Under the pieces are notes generated by a model. It saw only the letters and a list, made by a program, of their open reading frames with translations. It was not told the DNA's origin and searched no databases. This document shows, piece after piece, positions 19,016-27,420 of a stretch of 64,000 nt of DNA (the first letter of the stretch is position 1; each line of letters opens with the position of its first letter). The stretch is from Ardenticatenaceae bacterium (lineage in GTDB: Bacteria; Chloroflexota; Anaerolineae; Promineifilales; Promineifilaceae). The position numbers were made by a program, and so were the translations under genes. Location: contig JACKCD010000030.1 of assembly GCA_020634215.1 (NCBI GenBank), positions 3,022 through 67,021 of the forward strand. The letters run 5' to 3'.

Positions 19016-19251
19016 ATACCACAGTTTAGTCCACTTTAGGCCAAATGCACGCTTTTGCGCCGGCCGACAACCAACAATTTAGTTATGATGCTAAAAAAAG
19101 GCCAAATTAGTGGCAACTGGTCACGATTTGGTCACGATGCAGGTGTATGATGCTGGTAATTGGAAGCGCAAAGAGATTTTACGACAGGAGACATCACACA
19201 GCACCGCCGCACCAGCAACCAGCCACTATTTACGGAGAGAATAACAACCTA
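19016..19251. other. Intergenic region between divergent operons
   Basis: The region separates the minus-strand propeller operon from the plus-strand 19.6-32.5 kb cluster. It contains a direct repeat and a possible -10 box (listed separately) and no gene longer than a few codons. Confidence 0.5.
19119..19151 (+). promoter_or_regulatory. Direct-repeat operator with -10 box
   Basis: GGTCACGAT occurs at 19119-19127 and again at 19130-19138, an 11-base period, so both lie on the same face of the helix. TATGAT follows at 19146-19151. Two half-sites one helical turn apart just ahead of a -10 box resemble activator sites of PhoB/OmpR-type regulators. Which regulator binds is unknown. Confidence 0.45.
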
Positions 19252-19552
19252 TGGAATTAACGCACTTGCCCCTGCCGGGCAGTGAGTAGCCGATTATTTC
19301 CCACGCCCATTTCCTCCACCCCACCAACATCGAAACCCACATTTCAGCCACAATTCACCTCCGCCACCACCCAGATACACCTGCTCTGCCAACCAATGCC
19401 ATTTTGCTCGGTCGGCACGCCCCATTTTCCCGTGCCTAGCCGTCCTCGGCTGGAATGCTTGTACCGGGATGGGGCAGCCTATATGGAAAAATCTGCTAGC
19501 CGCCTTGAGCCAACTGCTTCAAGGATGGGCAGCAAATGGGAAAAGTAATTGA
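19252..19552 (+). pseudogene. Possible remnant of a small protein gene
   Basis: A start with a good ribosome site (GGAGAG, then ATG at 19252) encodes MELTHLPLPGSE before a stop. After the stop the same frame stays open with His-rich residues for about 50 codons. A different frame then reads GWNACTGMGQPIWKN and LLAALSQLLQGWAANGK to a stop at 19550-19552. The last part looks like genuine protein sequence, so a small gene may have been broken here by a nonsense change and a frameshift. I do not recognise the family. Confidence 0.3.
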
Positions 19553-19600
19553 TGTATCGAACGAGGTCATCAATTAACCTGCCAAAAAAGGAGATTCAAA

Positions 19601-20857
19601 ATGAGTGCATTTGATGTAGCAATTGGTCTAAATGAAGACGGGATGAACAGCTTAAGCCAGCAGGTTTACCAGCGCATTTATCCCAATGTGTTTAGGGGAA
19701 CCACGTCGGCCGGCGGCAACACCGTTAGCTACGACATCAAAACCCCGCCCAAATTCAACCTGCTGACAACCAGCGAAGCCCAGGATGCCTTGAAGCAATA
19801 TTTGGCGCAGCACACCGGCAACCTGACCCCCGACGAGCAACAGTTTGTCAACGACATGAGCCAGCAGGTGCCTACCTTCATCCTTGACTTTGGCGAAATT
19901 GATGCCACCCTGGATTCTGGTGGCGGCAACACTACCGACATCCCCTTTACGGCCACCGCCTACTGCCATGCTTTGGTCAACAACAGCACCCTCACCCTAA
20001 CCCCTTTCCACATTGATGCCAAGGCCACCAGCGGCGGTGGTGCCGCAAATTTGCTGCTCAACATCATGATCCACCAGTTGATGAGCGTGTCGCAGCAGCT
20101 TGTGCAAAGCATTACCATCCCGCCCATCACCATTTCCGGCGTGGCGTTGGAGCCGCCGATTGTGGGCATTGAGGGCAACCAGATTGTGGTTGTCACCAAT
20201 GTCCAGGGCAAGGGTTCTCCAGCGTTTCCCAGCGGCCAAAGCTGGCCTAACGACCCGTTTTTCTCGCTGTTGAGCCAGGATTTGCTACAGGCGGCGGCAG
20301 CGGCCAACCCGCAAGCACCGATGACGGGCGGAGATTCCAGCGTCAAGGGAGCTGGGCCGTTCAAATTTGGAGCGGAATATGGCTACAACTTTACGATGGT
20401 CAACCCCAGAGTGGCGATTAACGGTACGGGGCTGGATATTGCTTTTGATTTGTCGGGCAGTATTTCGGCTGGGGTGTATATATTTGGGCATATTGGGCTG
20501 TGTTATGGCGGCAGTGCCACCCCCACGCCCACAGCGCATTGCAGCCTCTCGGTGCAGGGGAATTCGCTCGAAATTGTGGCGAACAGTATTTCAACGTTCA
20601 CCATTTTTGTCACCCCCTGTGGCGATGTGCCCTCGCAGGTTCTGAGCTGGATGACCGAGTTTATTGTGGCCGGGATTGTTGCCAGCCTGACGCCTGCCGT
20701 CAGTGCCTTCTTGCACGACATCCACATCTCATCCCTGCAAATCCCTGCCTACACGCTCCCCATTGACGGCCAAAACCTGACCATGAACCCCGTTAATCTA
20801 AGTGTGATTGGGGTGCCGGGTTATATTGGTTTGGTAGGCGGATTGCAGTTGAGTTAG
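19601..20857 (+). CDS. TULIP-like beta-rich protein 1
   Basis: This 418-residue protein starts SAFDVAIGLNEDGMNSL and has no signal peptide. An AAGGAG ribosome site is present. The opening pattern (DVAIG, an amphipathic helix ending in YxxIYP, then long alternating beta segments such as ILDFGEIDATLD and NSTLTLTPFHIDAK) recalls lipid-binding TULIP/P47-type proteins, which hold lipids between beta sheet and helices. This is a pattern-based inference, not a recognised family. A Cys-containing part near residues 295-345 and a C-terminal HISSLQIPAYTLP block follow. It is the first intact gene of a nine-gene same-strand cluster. Confidence 0.5.
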   Translation: MSAFDVAIGLNEDGMNSLSQQVYQRIYPNVFRGTTSAGGNTVSYDIKTPPKFNLLTTSEAQDALKQYLAQHTGNLTPDEQQFVNDMSQQVPTFILDFGEIDATLDSGGGNTTDIPFTATAYCHALVNNSTLTLTPFHIDAKATSGGGAANLLLNIMIHQLMSVSQQLVQSITIPPITISGVALEPPIVGIEGNQIVVVTNVQGKGSPAFPSGQSWPNDPFFSLLSQDLLQAAAAANPQAPMTGGDSSVKGAGPFKFGAEYGYNFTMVNPRVAINGTGLDIAFDLSGSISAGVYIFGHIGLCYGGSATPTPTAHCSLSVQGNSLEIVANSISTFTIFVTPCGDVPSQVLSWMTEFIVAGIVASLTPAVSAFLHDIHISSLQIPAYTLPIDGQNLTMNPVNLSVIGVPGYIGLVGGLQLS

Positions 20858-20913
20858 TGGGAAATAGTGGTTGGTGGCTAGTGGTTTGTACTAACCACCA
20901 ACCACCATTTCTA
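20858..20913. repeat. Tandem-word hairpin spacer (GTGGTTGGTGGCTA type)
   Basis: AGTGGTTGGTGGCTAGTGGTT is followed by AACCACCAACCACC. It lies between TULIP-like genes 1 and 2, just before the ribosome site CCGGAG. Confidence 0.8.
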
Positions 20914-20925
20914 CCGGAGTTAAAC

Positions 20926-22401
20926 ATGAGTACAAAATGTCCTTTCGATAATATCAATGATTGTCTGGTTTGGTGGGCGTGGGAAGCGTTGTGGGACAAA
21001 ACCAAACCGTATTATTTGCCCAACACCATTTTGAATGGGTTGACGCAAAGCGGAAAAGTAGTCGTGGACAAAATGGGCGACCTGGTTATTGCCGATACGG
21101 GTCAGGTGCCTTTTTCCTATGATGGCAAAAACATTACGGCCGAGTTTACGGACAACATCATCAAGGGGTTTGACAGCATTGCTGACGACGGTTTCACCTA
21201 TGATTACAAATCTACCAATTTTTCGGCGGTAGTGGGCTTCACAAACTTGAGCGTGACGGGGAATTATTCGGCGCAGCTTGCCAGCGGGGTGAAAGGGTGT
21301 GCGCTGAATACGGTCAAGGCGGTGACAGGTGGGTCGTTTAGCAGCGCGGCTGTGGGTGATGATGGCGGTGATTCTGACATAGACATGGCCGATGATTACC
21401 GCGACGAGATGCTGGATCATCCGTTGGGGCGGACGTTTGTCACGTCGTATTATCAAAATAACGAGGCGTTTAGCACGCTGTTTCAAAATGCTCAGGTGCA
21501 AAAGTCGTGGAATGAGCAGCAAACCGGGGGGCAAAATTCGCAGTACTATATGGATTATATTTCCACGGCACTACAGCCGGAGAACCGGGACACGATGCCG
21601 GTGACGACGGCACCCAACGGCAGCGCGGGCGAAGGCCAGCCCTCTTATTTTGACCTGCACGGGCTGTACATGTCGATCTTCCTGAGTAGTTTAAGTGGTC
21701 GGTATGGGGATCATTTTAACGGGCAGGGAGATTTGGAGACGGCGCAGCAATATTGGAAGAGTGCCAGTGATACACTGGCGTTTCGGGCGGCTTCGGAGAC
21801 ATACACGGGGAAGGGAACGGCCGTTCATACCGGCAGCACCGTCCTGAGCAATGTGCAAAGTGCCAATGACGACGCCATCAACCAGGCGCAAGCCCAGCTT
21901 ACCCAGCCCGCCAGCAGCTTTACCGGCAACCCCAGTACGGCCACCACCTTTGCTGCCTTCAATAGCTATGAGCCAGACGTGTATGCTCAGGTACGTGAGG
22001 CGGCGATGGCCGCTGCCGCAGAGGTGGATATTGTTGCCGCTCTGGAGCGCAGCCCCTTTGAGGCGATGGGTGCCGATGATTTTAGCATCCACGGTGGCTA
22101 TACCATCACGATTCCCGCCAACTTTTCCGTCACAATGAGCGGCACGCTGGTGTTTGGCAACACGGTGACGGCCAACATCACCTCGGTGACGGCGCAAAAC
22201 CCGCAAATTACGCTGACGCTGGAGCCAAAAGATGGTTTTATTTTTAACGCCATGGAAAAGAACAAAGAGGGCGCTATTGCTTCGCTGCTGTCGGCGCAAA
22301 TTGTGCAGAAGCTGAACAGTGACCAGGTTCGCAGCTATTTGACGGATCGGATGAATGAGGCACTGGCGCAGAAGTTTGGCTCGGTACAACCTGGACAGTA
22401 A
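20926..22401 (+). CDS. Cluster protein 2: FLP-type N-domain plus YMDY/NE domain
   Basis: This is a 491-residue protein. Residues about 20-150 carry the YYLPNTILNG opening and FTNLSVTGNYS beta pattern shared with the proteins at 23592, 24359 and 25076. Residues about 165-330 (YYQNNEAFSTLFQN, QYYMDYISTALQPEN, FDLHGLYMSIF) are paralogous to the protein at 26111-27418. The end (IVQKLNSDQVRSYL..MNEALAQKFG) is a C-terminal module shared across the cluster. The start at 20926 has GGAG upstream; an earlier in-frame ATG at 20857 would be encoded by the hairpin. The function is unknown. It probably has the same lipid-binding-like fold plus an extra helical domain. Confidence 0.5.
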   Translation: MSTKCPFDNINDCLVWWAWEALWDKTKPYYLPNTILNGLTQSGKVVVDKMGDLVIADTGQVPFSYDGKNITAEFTDNIIKGFDSIADDGFTYDYKSTNFSAVVGFTNLSVTGNYSAQLASGVKGCALNTVKAVTGGSFSSAAVGDDGGDSDIDMADDYRDEMLDHPLGRTFVTSYYQNNEAFSTLFQNAQVQKSWNEQQTGGQNSQYYMDYISTALQPENRDTMPVTTAPNGSAGEGQPSYFDLHGLYMSIFLSSLSGRYGDHFNGQGDLETAQQYWKSASDTLAFRAASETYTGKGTAVHTGSTVLSNVQSANDDAINQAQAQLTQPASSFTGNPSTATTFAAFNSYEPDVYAQVREAAMAAAAEVDIVAALERSPFEAMGADDFSIHGGYTITIPANFSVTMSGTLVFGNTVTANITSVTAQNPQITLTLEPKDGFIFNAMEKNKEGAIASLLSAQIVQKLNSDQVRSYLTDRMNEALAQKFGSVQPGQ

Positions 22402-22456
22402 TCGGTAATCGGTAATCAGTTGCCTGACTGATTACTGATAACTGATTACTGATTAC
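22398..22456. repeat. Tandem-word hairpin spacer (GTAATCAGTAATCGG type), copy 1
   Basis: AGTAATCGGTAATCGGTAATCAG is followed by CTGATTACTGATAACTGATTACTGATTAC. It overlaps the last codon of the upstream gene and ends 9 bases before the next ATG. Confidence 0.85.
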
Positions 22457-22464
22457 TTCAAAAA

Positions 22465-23496
22465 ATGGACACACCACACCCATTAACGGCCGCTTATCAA
22501 CTGCTGGCCGATGATATGACGAGATTTGAGGAAACGCTGGGGCAGGCGTTGGCTCCGCAGCAGCATTACCTGTCGGAAACAGAGTATGAACTGTACCGGC
22601 GGGGCAAGAAGCTGCGCCCGATTTTGCTGCTGCTTTCGGCGCGGCTGACGGCCCCGGAAGGGGTGGCACTGCCGGACAAGGTGATTCGGGCGGCGGTGTC
22701 GCTGGAAATGCTCCATGTGGCAACGCTGATCCATGATGACATTGTGGACGATGCTCCCACGCGGCGTGGACTAAAGACAGTTTATTCGGCGCGGGGAGCC
22801 GATATGGCGATTTTGATTGGGGATTTGCAGTTTGTGCAGGCGATTCGCTGTTTTGCTGGCGGCATTGACACGCAGCGGGATATGCACCTGGTGCAGCTGG
22901 TGCTGGACACGGGGTTCCAGATTTGCTGTGGCGAAATTGATGAAATGACGACCGACCCGAACTGGTCGCCGGAGGTGCTGGAGCGGCGGTATTATCGGAC
23001 GGTGGATCGGAAAACGGCCGTTTTGTTTGGTCTGGCGTGTGAAGCCGGGCTGTCGCTGATGGGCGGCGGCTCCCGTGCCACCTACGCCATCAGTCGTTTC
23101 GGCCGGCGGTTGGGTCGCGCCTTCCAAATCATGGACGACCTCATTGACCTGATGGTCAACGAGGCCGCCTCTGGCAAACGCCCCGGTGCCGACATTCGCC
23201 AACGTCGCTTCTCCCTGCCCATCATCTACGCCCTCAGCGAACTAGGCGAAGGGCACAAACTTCACCACATCATGCGCGGCGGCGACTACACCGACCAAGA
23301 TGTGGCCGACGCGGTGCGTGATGTCATCCTTTGCCCAGGCTTCTTCCGCGCCTACTCCGCCGCCAAAGAGGCGATGATGGAAGGCCAGGCCTATCTACAG
23401 CAGTTCCCCGACAACATTTATCGCCAAACGCTGCTCGACATTGCTAACTATATTGTTGACCATTATCCCAGCAGCACCCGGCTGGATGTGCGCTAG
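22465..23496 (+). CDS. Trans-isoprenyl (polyprenyl) diphosphate synthase
   Basis: This is a 343-residue protein. GKKLRPILL, the first Asp-rich motif LIHDDIVDDAPTRRG (about residues 92-106) and the second, FQIMDDLIDL (about 214-223), are all present, so the enzyme should condense isopentenyl diphosphate onto an allylic substrate. The product chain length cannot be judged reliably from the residues before the first motif. It is embedded between the lipid-binding-like genes, flanked by hairpin spacers, and on the same strand. A link between isoprenoid supply and those proteins is possible, but it could also be a housekeeping gene caught in the run. Confidence 0.9.
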   Translation: MDTPHPLTAAYQLLADDMTRFEETLGQALAPQQHYLSETEYELYRRGKKLRPILLLLSARLTAPEGVALPDKVIRAAVSLEMLHVATLIHDDIVDDAPTRRGLKTVYSARGADMAILIGDLQFVQAIRCFAGGIDTQRDMHLVQLVLDTGFQICCGEIDEMTTDPNWSPEVLERRYYRTVDRKTAVLFGLACEAGLSLMGGGSRATYAISRFGRRLGRAFQIMDDLIDLMVNEAASGKRPGADIRQRRFSLPIIYALSELGEGHKLHHIMRGGDYTDQDVADAVRDVILCPGFFRAYSAAKEAMMEGQAYLQQFPDNIYRQTLLDIANYIVDHYPSSTRLDVR

Positions 23497-23510
23497 AAAG
23501 TAGAGGCATC

Positions 23511-23576
23511 AAAATAGGACGCAGATTAACCTAATTTTCCTGATTGACCTGATCAGGAAAATCTGCGTCCTATTTC
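23511..23576. repeat. Intergenic hairpin, GGACGCAGATT family, copy 2
   Basis: AAAATAGGACGCAGATTAACC is followed, after a TTTTCCTGAT loop region, by AGGAAAATCTGCGTCCTATTT. It ends 15 bases before the next start codon. Confidence 0.85.
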
Positions 23577-23591
23577 AGGAGATTACCCAAC

Positions 23592-24266
23592 ATGAGTACC
23601 CCTTTTGATTTTCTGATTCAGATGGTTGTCAAAACCATCAATGACCCAGGCAGCGATTATTTTTTGCCCAAAGTGATTTTGGCACAAAAGCACGACCCCT
23701 ACACGGTGGACGGGTCGTTGACTGTGGCCGATGGGCTAACGCTGTCGGACATCACGGCGGCGGGGATTGCCAATGTGAAGATGGCTGATTACAAGGTGGA
23801 AGGTTCTACGCTGTCGCTAACGGCCGATTTTGGAGCCTACCCCGCCGACAAAGTGCCCGGTCTGAAAGCGGATGTGACGCTGACCGGCCGGCTGGCCTAT
23901 GAAATTGAAGGGCAGGCGGTGACGGGCAGCTTTACCTGCGTCATTCCCGAAGGGGATGTGGCGGCGCAGGGGACGGTGGCGGTGCATCAGCTTAGTCCGG
24001 CGCAAATTAGCTTTACGGTGTCGCAGGTGGCAATGAGCCTGACGGCCGATGAGCTGACAAAGACAACCATTACGGTGGCATTGGATGGTGACGGCCCGGT
24101 GCTGAAGTTTTTGCAGGAGATGCTGAACAAGCAGTTGCAGGAGGCGGAGCGGAAGGAGGCGGTATTAACGGCCGTTAACCACAAACTCAGCGACCCCACC
24201 CTTCTCAGCCAGGCCAGCACCCTCATCACCAACCTGCTCAACCAGCTTCTCAACGACGTCGTTTAA
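23592..24266 (+). CDS. Small TULIP-like protein 3
   Basis: This 224-residue protein has no signal peptide. The N-terminus DPGSDYFLPKVILAQKHDPYT is nearly repeated in the next gene (NPGSDAFLPHIILNQKLDPYT). The core has the GIANVKMADYKVEG beta pattern, and the end LLSQASTLITNLLNQLLNDVV is an amphipathic helix matching the other cluster C-termini. Length and pattern suit a single lipid-binding beta/alpha domain. A ribosome site (AGGAG, from the end of the hairpin) precedes the ATG. The function is unknown. Confidence 0.55.
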   Translation: MSTPFDFLIQMVVKTINDPGSDYFLPKVILAQKHDPYTVDGSLTVADGLTLSDITAAGIANVKMADYKVEGSTLSLTADFGAYPADKVPGLKADVTLTGRLAYEIEGQAVTGSFTCVIPEGDVAAQGTVAVHQLSPAQISFTVSQVAMSLTADELTKTTITVALDGDGPVLKFLQEMLNKQLQEAERKEAVLTAVNHKLSDPTLLSQASTLITNLLNQLLNDVV

Positions 24267-24267
24267 A

Positions 24268-24345
24268 GACAACCGACAACCGACCACTGACAACCAGCTT
24301 CCGTCTTTCGTCCGCGTTTGTCCGTGTTTGTCCGCGTCCCATTTT
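24268..24345. repeat. Tandem-word spacer (GACAACC and GTCCGCGTTT words)
   Basis: AGACAACCGACAACCGACCACTGACAACC is followed by CGTCCGCGTTTGTCCGTGTTTGTCCGCGTCC. Two different tandem words lie side by side without a clear inverted partner. They look like left and right halves of different spacer hairpins joined together. Confidence 0.6.
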
Positions 24346-24358
24346 TTAGGAGACACCC

Positions 24359-25066
24359 ATGGCCTCACCTTTACAATTTCTGTTGACCGCCGCCCATAAA
24401 GACATGACCAACCCCGGCAGCGATGCTTTCCTGCCCCATATTATCCTCAATCAAAAACTTGACCCCTATACCTTGCCGCCCGATGCCCCCCCCATCATCA
24501 CCAACGATATTGCTATAACGGGTATTGTTCTCACCGGCGTATCCAACATCTATCTGGAAATTCCCACCGTTAGCGGTGCTGATAGCGAAACCGTCACCGC
24601 CACCGGGCAAATTTTGGGCAATAACAGCCACGATGGCTATAGCAGCCTGCCGCAGCAGCTTGTCATCAACGGCAACTTTGAGTTTCAGGCACCCTTTGCC
24701 GATGTCCTCTACAACATGCCCGGTACCTTCACCGCCACCATTCAGGATGCCATCCCCTTGACCGGTGGAGCCGAAGTTGCTATTTCGCCTGACGGCACCA
24801 GCGTGTCGGTTAATGTGACTCAATTTGGCATTAACTTTAGCACTGACCAGTTGACCAACGCTTTGACACTCAACATCAAGATCAAAGACCAGTTCAAGGA
24901 TTTGATCCGCGACAAGGCCAACGAAAAGCTAAACAGCAACGACACCAAGACCGATACCAAAAACAAAATTATTGAGCAGTTAAACAGCGACCAGGTGCGC
25001 GGCATGTTTTCCCAACGGTTGACCGATGCCGTGAACCAGGCTTTGAAAAACGCCTTAGGGATGTAG
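24359..25066 (+). CDS. Small TULIP-like protein 4
   Basis: This 235-residue protein is a paralog of the preceding gene, with FLPHIILNQKLDPYT near residue 24, beta pattern TGVSNIYLEIPTVSG, and C-terminal module KIIEQLNSDQVRGMF followed by NQALKNALG. The C-terminal QLNSDQVR block is almost identical to KLNSDQVR in the 491-residue protein at 20926-22401. AGGAG lies 8 bases before the ATG. The next gene starts 9 bases after its stop with no hairpin between, so these two are most likely co-translated. Confidence 0.55.
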   Translation: MASPLQFLLTAAHKDMTNPGSDAFLPHIILNQKLDPYTLPPDAPPIITNDIAITGIVLTGVSNIYLEIPTVSGADSETVTATGQILGNNSHDGYSSLPQQLVINGNFEFQAPFADVLYNMPGTFTATIQDAIPLTGGAEVAISPDGTSVSVNVTQFGINFSTDQLTNALTLNIKIKDQFKDLIRDKANEKLNSNDTKTDTKNKIIEQLNSDQVRGMFSQRLTDAVNQALKNALGM

Positions 25067-25075
25067 GGAGATACG

Positions 25076-26035
25076 ATGAGCGATACAAACGTCCAATTTA
25101 TTCCCCAATTTCTGGATGCCATTAAAACGTTAGCTAACGAAAAGGGGCAGTTCTTTTTTCCGCAGGCCATTGCCGACCAAAATAACCCCAAATATGAACC
25201 CTATACCGACAATAGCGTCTGGAACCTGGGCACGATGAGTTCTGGCGGCACAACGCTGCAAGACACTATGAATGCGGTTTGTACAGGGGGTATGCCGGTT
25301 GTGCCGCCATTTGACGATTTTGACTGCTTTGGCATTGCCTTTAACGCTACGCCAGGGCAGTTCCCCAACATTGTGCTGGGGCAAAAGGGGACACAAAAAA
25401 GCCCAGTGGTGCTGCAAGGGCTGTCCAACATTTTTGTGACCGATATGCAGGTGAGTGACCCGGCCGTTGGGTCGCACTTTACGGCAGCGGCTAATGTGGG
25501 GCATTGGCCGGCCGGAACCGTGACCAACATGCCCAGCCAGTTGACCATTATGGCTGATTACACCATGAATCAGCAGTGTACGGCCAGTTCGCCGTGCAAG
25601 GGGCAAAGCAGCGGCGGGCTGCAAATTACGGGGCAGATTACCGTCACCTTCCCCACGACGCTGGTGGTGACGGCCAACGCCACCATCAGCACCACCAGCA
25701 CCCCTGACCCCAACGCCTTCATCAATGGCACGCCGATGACGATTGCGGCGCAGGCCACCAGCTTGCAATTTGTGATTGCCGATAGTGAGTTAGCCAATAT
25801 TACCATTGTGGCAACGGTGGAGGAGCCTTTTGTTAACAAGCCGGGGGTGAGTGAGCAAACGCGCAAAACGTTTGAGGCCAATATCAACTTTATTTTTGCC
25901 CAAACTTATGCCAAACAGCAGCTTTTGGCGCAGTTGAATCAGTTTCTTTGTTCACCCTCTACGCTAAGCGATTTTACGAAGCTGATTACTGAGAAGCTGA
26001 ATGAACTGCTGACGGATACGATTTTTGGGGCATGA
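25076..26035 (+). CDS. TULIP-like protein 5
   Basis: This 319-residue protein has a diverged but recognisable opening (FFFPQAIADQNNPKYEPYT). It carries a longer insert with GGTTLQDTMNAVCTGG, the GLSNIFVTDMQVSDP beta pattern shared with its neighbours, two Cys near QQCTASSPCKG, and the C-terminal helix LSDFTKLITEKLNELLTD. A GGGAGA ribosome site sits at the end of the previous gene. Like its neighbours it has no signal peptide, so export, if any, would need another route. Confidence 0.55.
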   Translation: MSDTNVQFIPQFLDAIKTLANEKGQFFFPQAIADQNNPKYEPYTDNSVWNLGTMSSGGTTLQDTMNAVCTGGMPVVPPFDDFDCFGIAFNATPGQFPNIVLGQKGTQKSPVVLQGLSNIFVTDMQVSDPAVGSHFTAAANVGHWPAGTVTNMPSQLTIMADYTMNQQCTASSPCKGQSSGGLQITGQITVTFPTTLVVTANATISTTSTPDPNAFINGTPMTIAAQATSLQFVIADSELANITIVATVEEPFVNKPGVSEQTRKTFEANINFIFAQTYAKQQLLAQLNQFLCSPSTLSDFTKLITEKLNELLTDTIFGA

Positions 26036-26100
26036 GGCGTAGGGCGTAGGGTGTAGAGCGTATGTTTTATGCCCTACACCCCACGCCCTACGCCCTACAG
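26033..26100. repeat. Tandem-word hairpin spacer (GGCGTAGGGCGTAG type)
   Basis: GGCGTAGGGCGTAGGGTGTAG is followed by CTACACCCCACGCCCTACGCC. It begins at the stop codon of the upstream gene and ends 10 bases before the next ATG. Confidence 0.85.
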
Positions 26101-26110
26101 GATCATTACG

Positions 26111-27418
26111 ATGACTCTTTTGTATATAAATTTACGTCAAGCGTGGGCTGGTTTGTGGGAGGAGGGGAAAACGGCCGTTTTTTCCCCACTAGAGCCGTTA
26201 ACCCTGGGGGCGTTGGAGACAGTGATGCTGACCAGCCGTGAGCCGTGGGGCAGGGTGGGGCTGCGGCTGTCTGGCAGCGAGATTGGGCTACCGGAAACGG
26301 CCGATGCCATGACCCCCCCTGTGCCGACCGGGCCAAACGGCCGTTTTGCCGCCCAGATCGTTTTGCCCGTCCTCAACCTCTTTGGCAACTACGCCATTCA
26401 AACGGCCGCCGATGTCAACCCCTTTTCCCCGCTGGCCGACGCTGCTGATAACGGTACCGACCCCAGCCCGCTGGATTTGGCGCGGCAGCAGCGTGATCGG
26501 CTGAACAGCAGTGACAACGGCAGCAAGCTGGTGACGCTTTATTATCAGCATAATGAAATTTTGAACGGGTTGATGCAGAACCCCAACGTGCAGAGTACCT
26601 GGCAGAACCAGCTGACCAACGGCCAAACCACCAAATATTATATGGATCACACCTACAACGCTCTGCTGCCAGAAAACATTGGCACCGCGCTGGTAGATCG
26701 CACCCCCGATGACCAGTCAACCAGCGGCCCAACCTATTACCAATCGCACGGTTTTTACATGGCGTGGTATATGCAGGGGTTGTGCGACACGATGCACGAC
26801 CATTTGCAGACGAGCGATCCGGAAACGGCCGTTCGCTACAAAAACGCCTCTGACGACATTGGCACCACCATTCGGCAAACCTATGGCAACGGCCTGGCAC
26901 CCCAACACAGCCAGGACGCGCAGATTACCAACACCGGCGAAAATGTCTACAGCAAAGTCAATGCCGCCAATACCAGCGGGTTTGCAGCCGATGCGGTGGA
27001 GGCTATGCCCGACTATCTACAAGCGTTGCGGGAGCAGGCGCGGGTGGACATTGCCAACTCTGGCTTTGCCCCGGCTGCTTTTCTGGCGGCTCGCGCCCCG
27101 GCCTGGACTAATGCGCTGACGGGAACCTATACGGTGACGCTGGACAAGGTGGTGGTGACGCTGTCGGGAACGGCCGTTCAAGCCAACAACCGTATCACCG
27201 TCACCATCACCCAGGTGGATGCCGATTTGCCCCCCGCCGCCGTTGAATTGTCTGGTCATGATGGGGATGCGCTATTAACGGCCGTTCAGCCCACGCTCAC
27301 ATCCAGCAGCTTTGTTAGCCAAATGATTGCCAGCCACCTGCGCGGCCGGCTGGATCAGCCAGACGTTCGCACCTTTTTTGCCAATTTGCTCAACACCGCC
27401 TTGGCCGGAGGAAACTAA
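26111..27418 (+). CDS. Cluster protein 6: YMDH/NE domain paralog
   Basis: This 435-residue protein has middle and C-terminal parts paralogous to the 491-residue protein at 20926-22401: YYQHNEILNGLMQNPNVQSTWQ, KYYMDHTYNALLPEN, YQSHGFYMAWYMQG, then a beta section (YTVTLDKVVVTLSG) and the terminal LDQPDVRTFFANLLNTAL module. The N-terminal 120 residues differ and lack the FLP opening. Five exact AACGGCCGTT palindromes fall in this one gene. The ATG at 26111 follows directly after the hairpin spacer and has no strong ribosome site. The function is unknown. Confidence 0.5.
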   Translation: MTLLYINLRQAWAGLWEEGKTAVFSPLEPLTLGALETVMLTSREPWGRVGLRLSGSEIGLPETADAMTPPVPTGPNGRFAAQIVLPVLNLFGNYAIQTAADVNPFSPLADAADNGTDPSPLDLARQQRDRLNSSDNGSKLVTLYYQHNEILNGLMQNPNVQSTWQNQLTNGQTTKYYMDHTYNALLPENIGTALVDRTPDDQSTSGPTYYQSHGFYMAWYMQGLCDTMHDHLQTSDPETAVRYKNASDDIGTTIRQTYGNGLAPQHSQDAQITNTGENVYSKVNAANTSGFAADAVEAMPDYLQALREQARVDIANSGFAPAAFLAARAPAWTNALTGTYTVTLDKVVVTLSGTAVQANNRITVTITQVDADLPPAAVELSGHDGDALLTAVQPTLTSSSFVSQMIASHLRGRLDQPDVRTFFANLLNTALAGGN

Positions 27419-27420
27419 TT

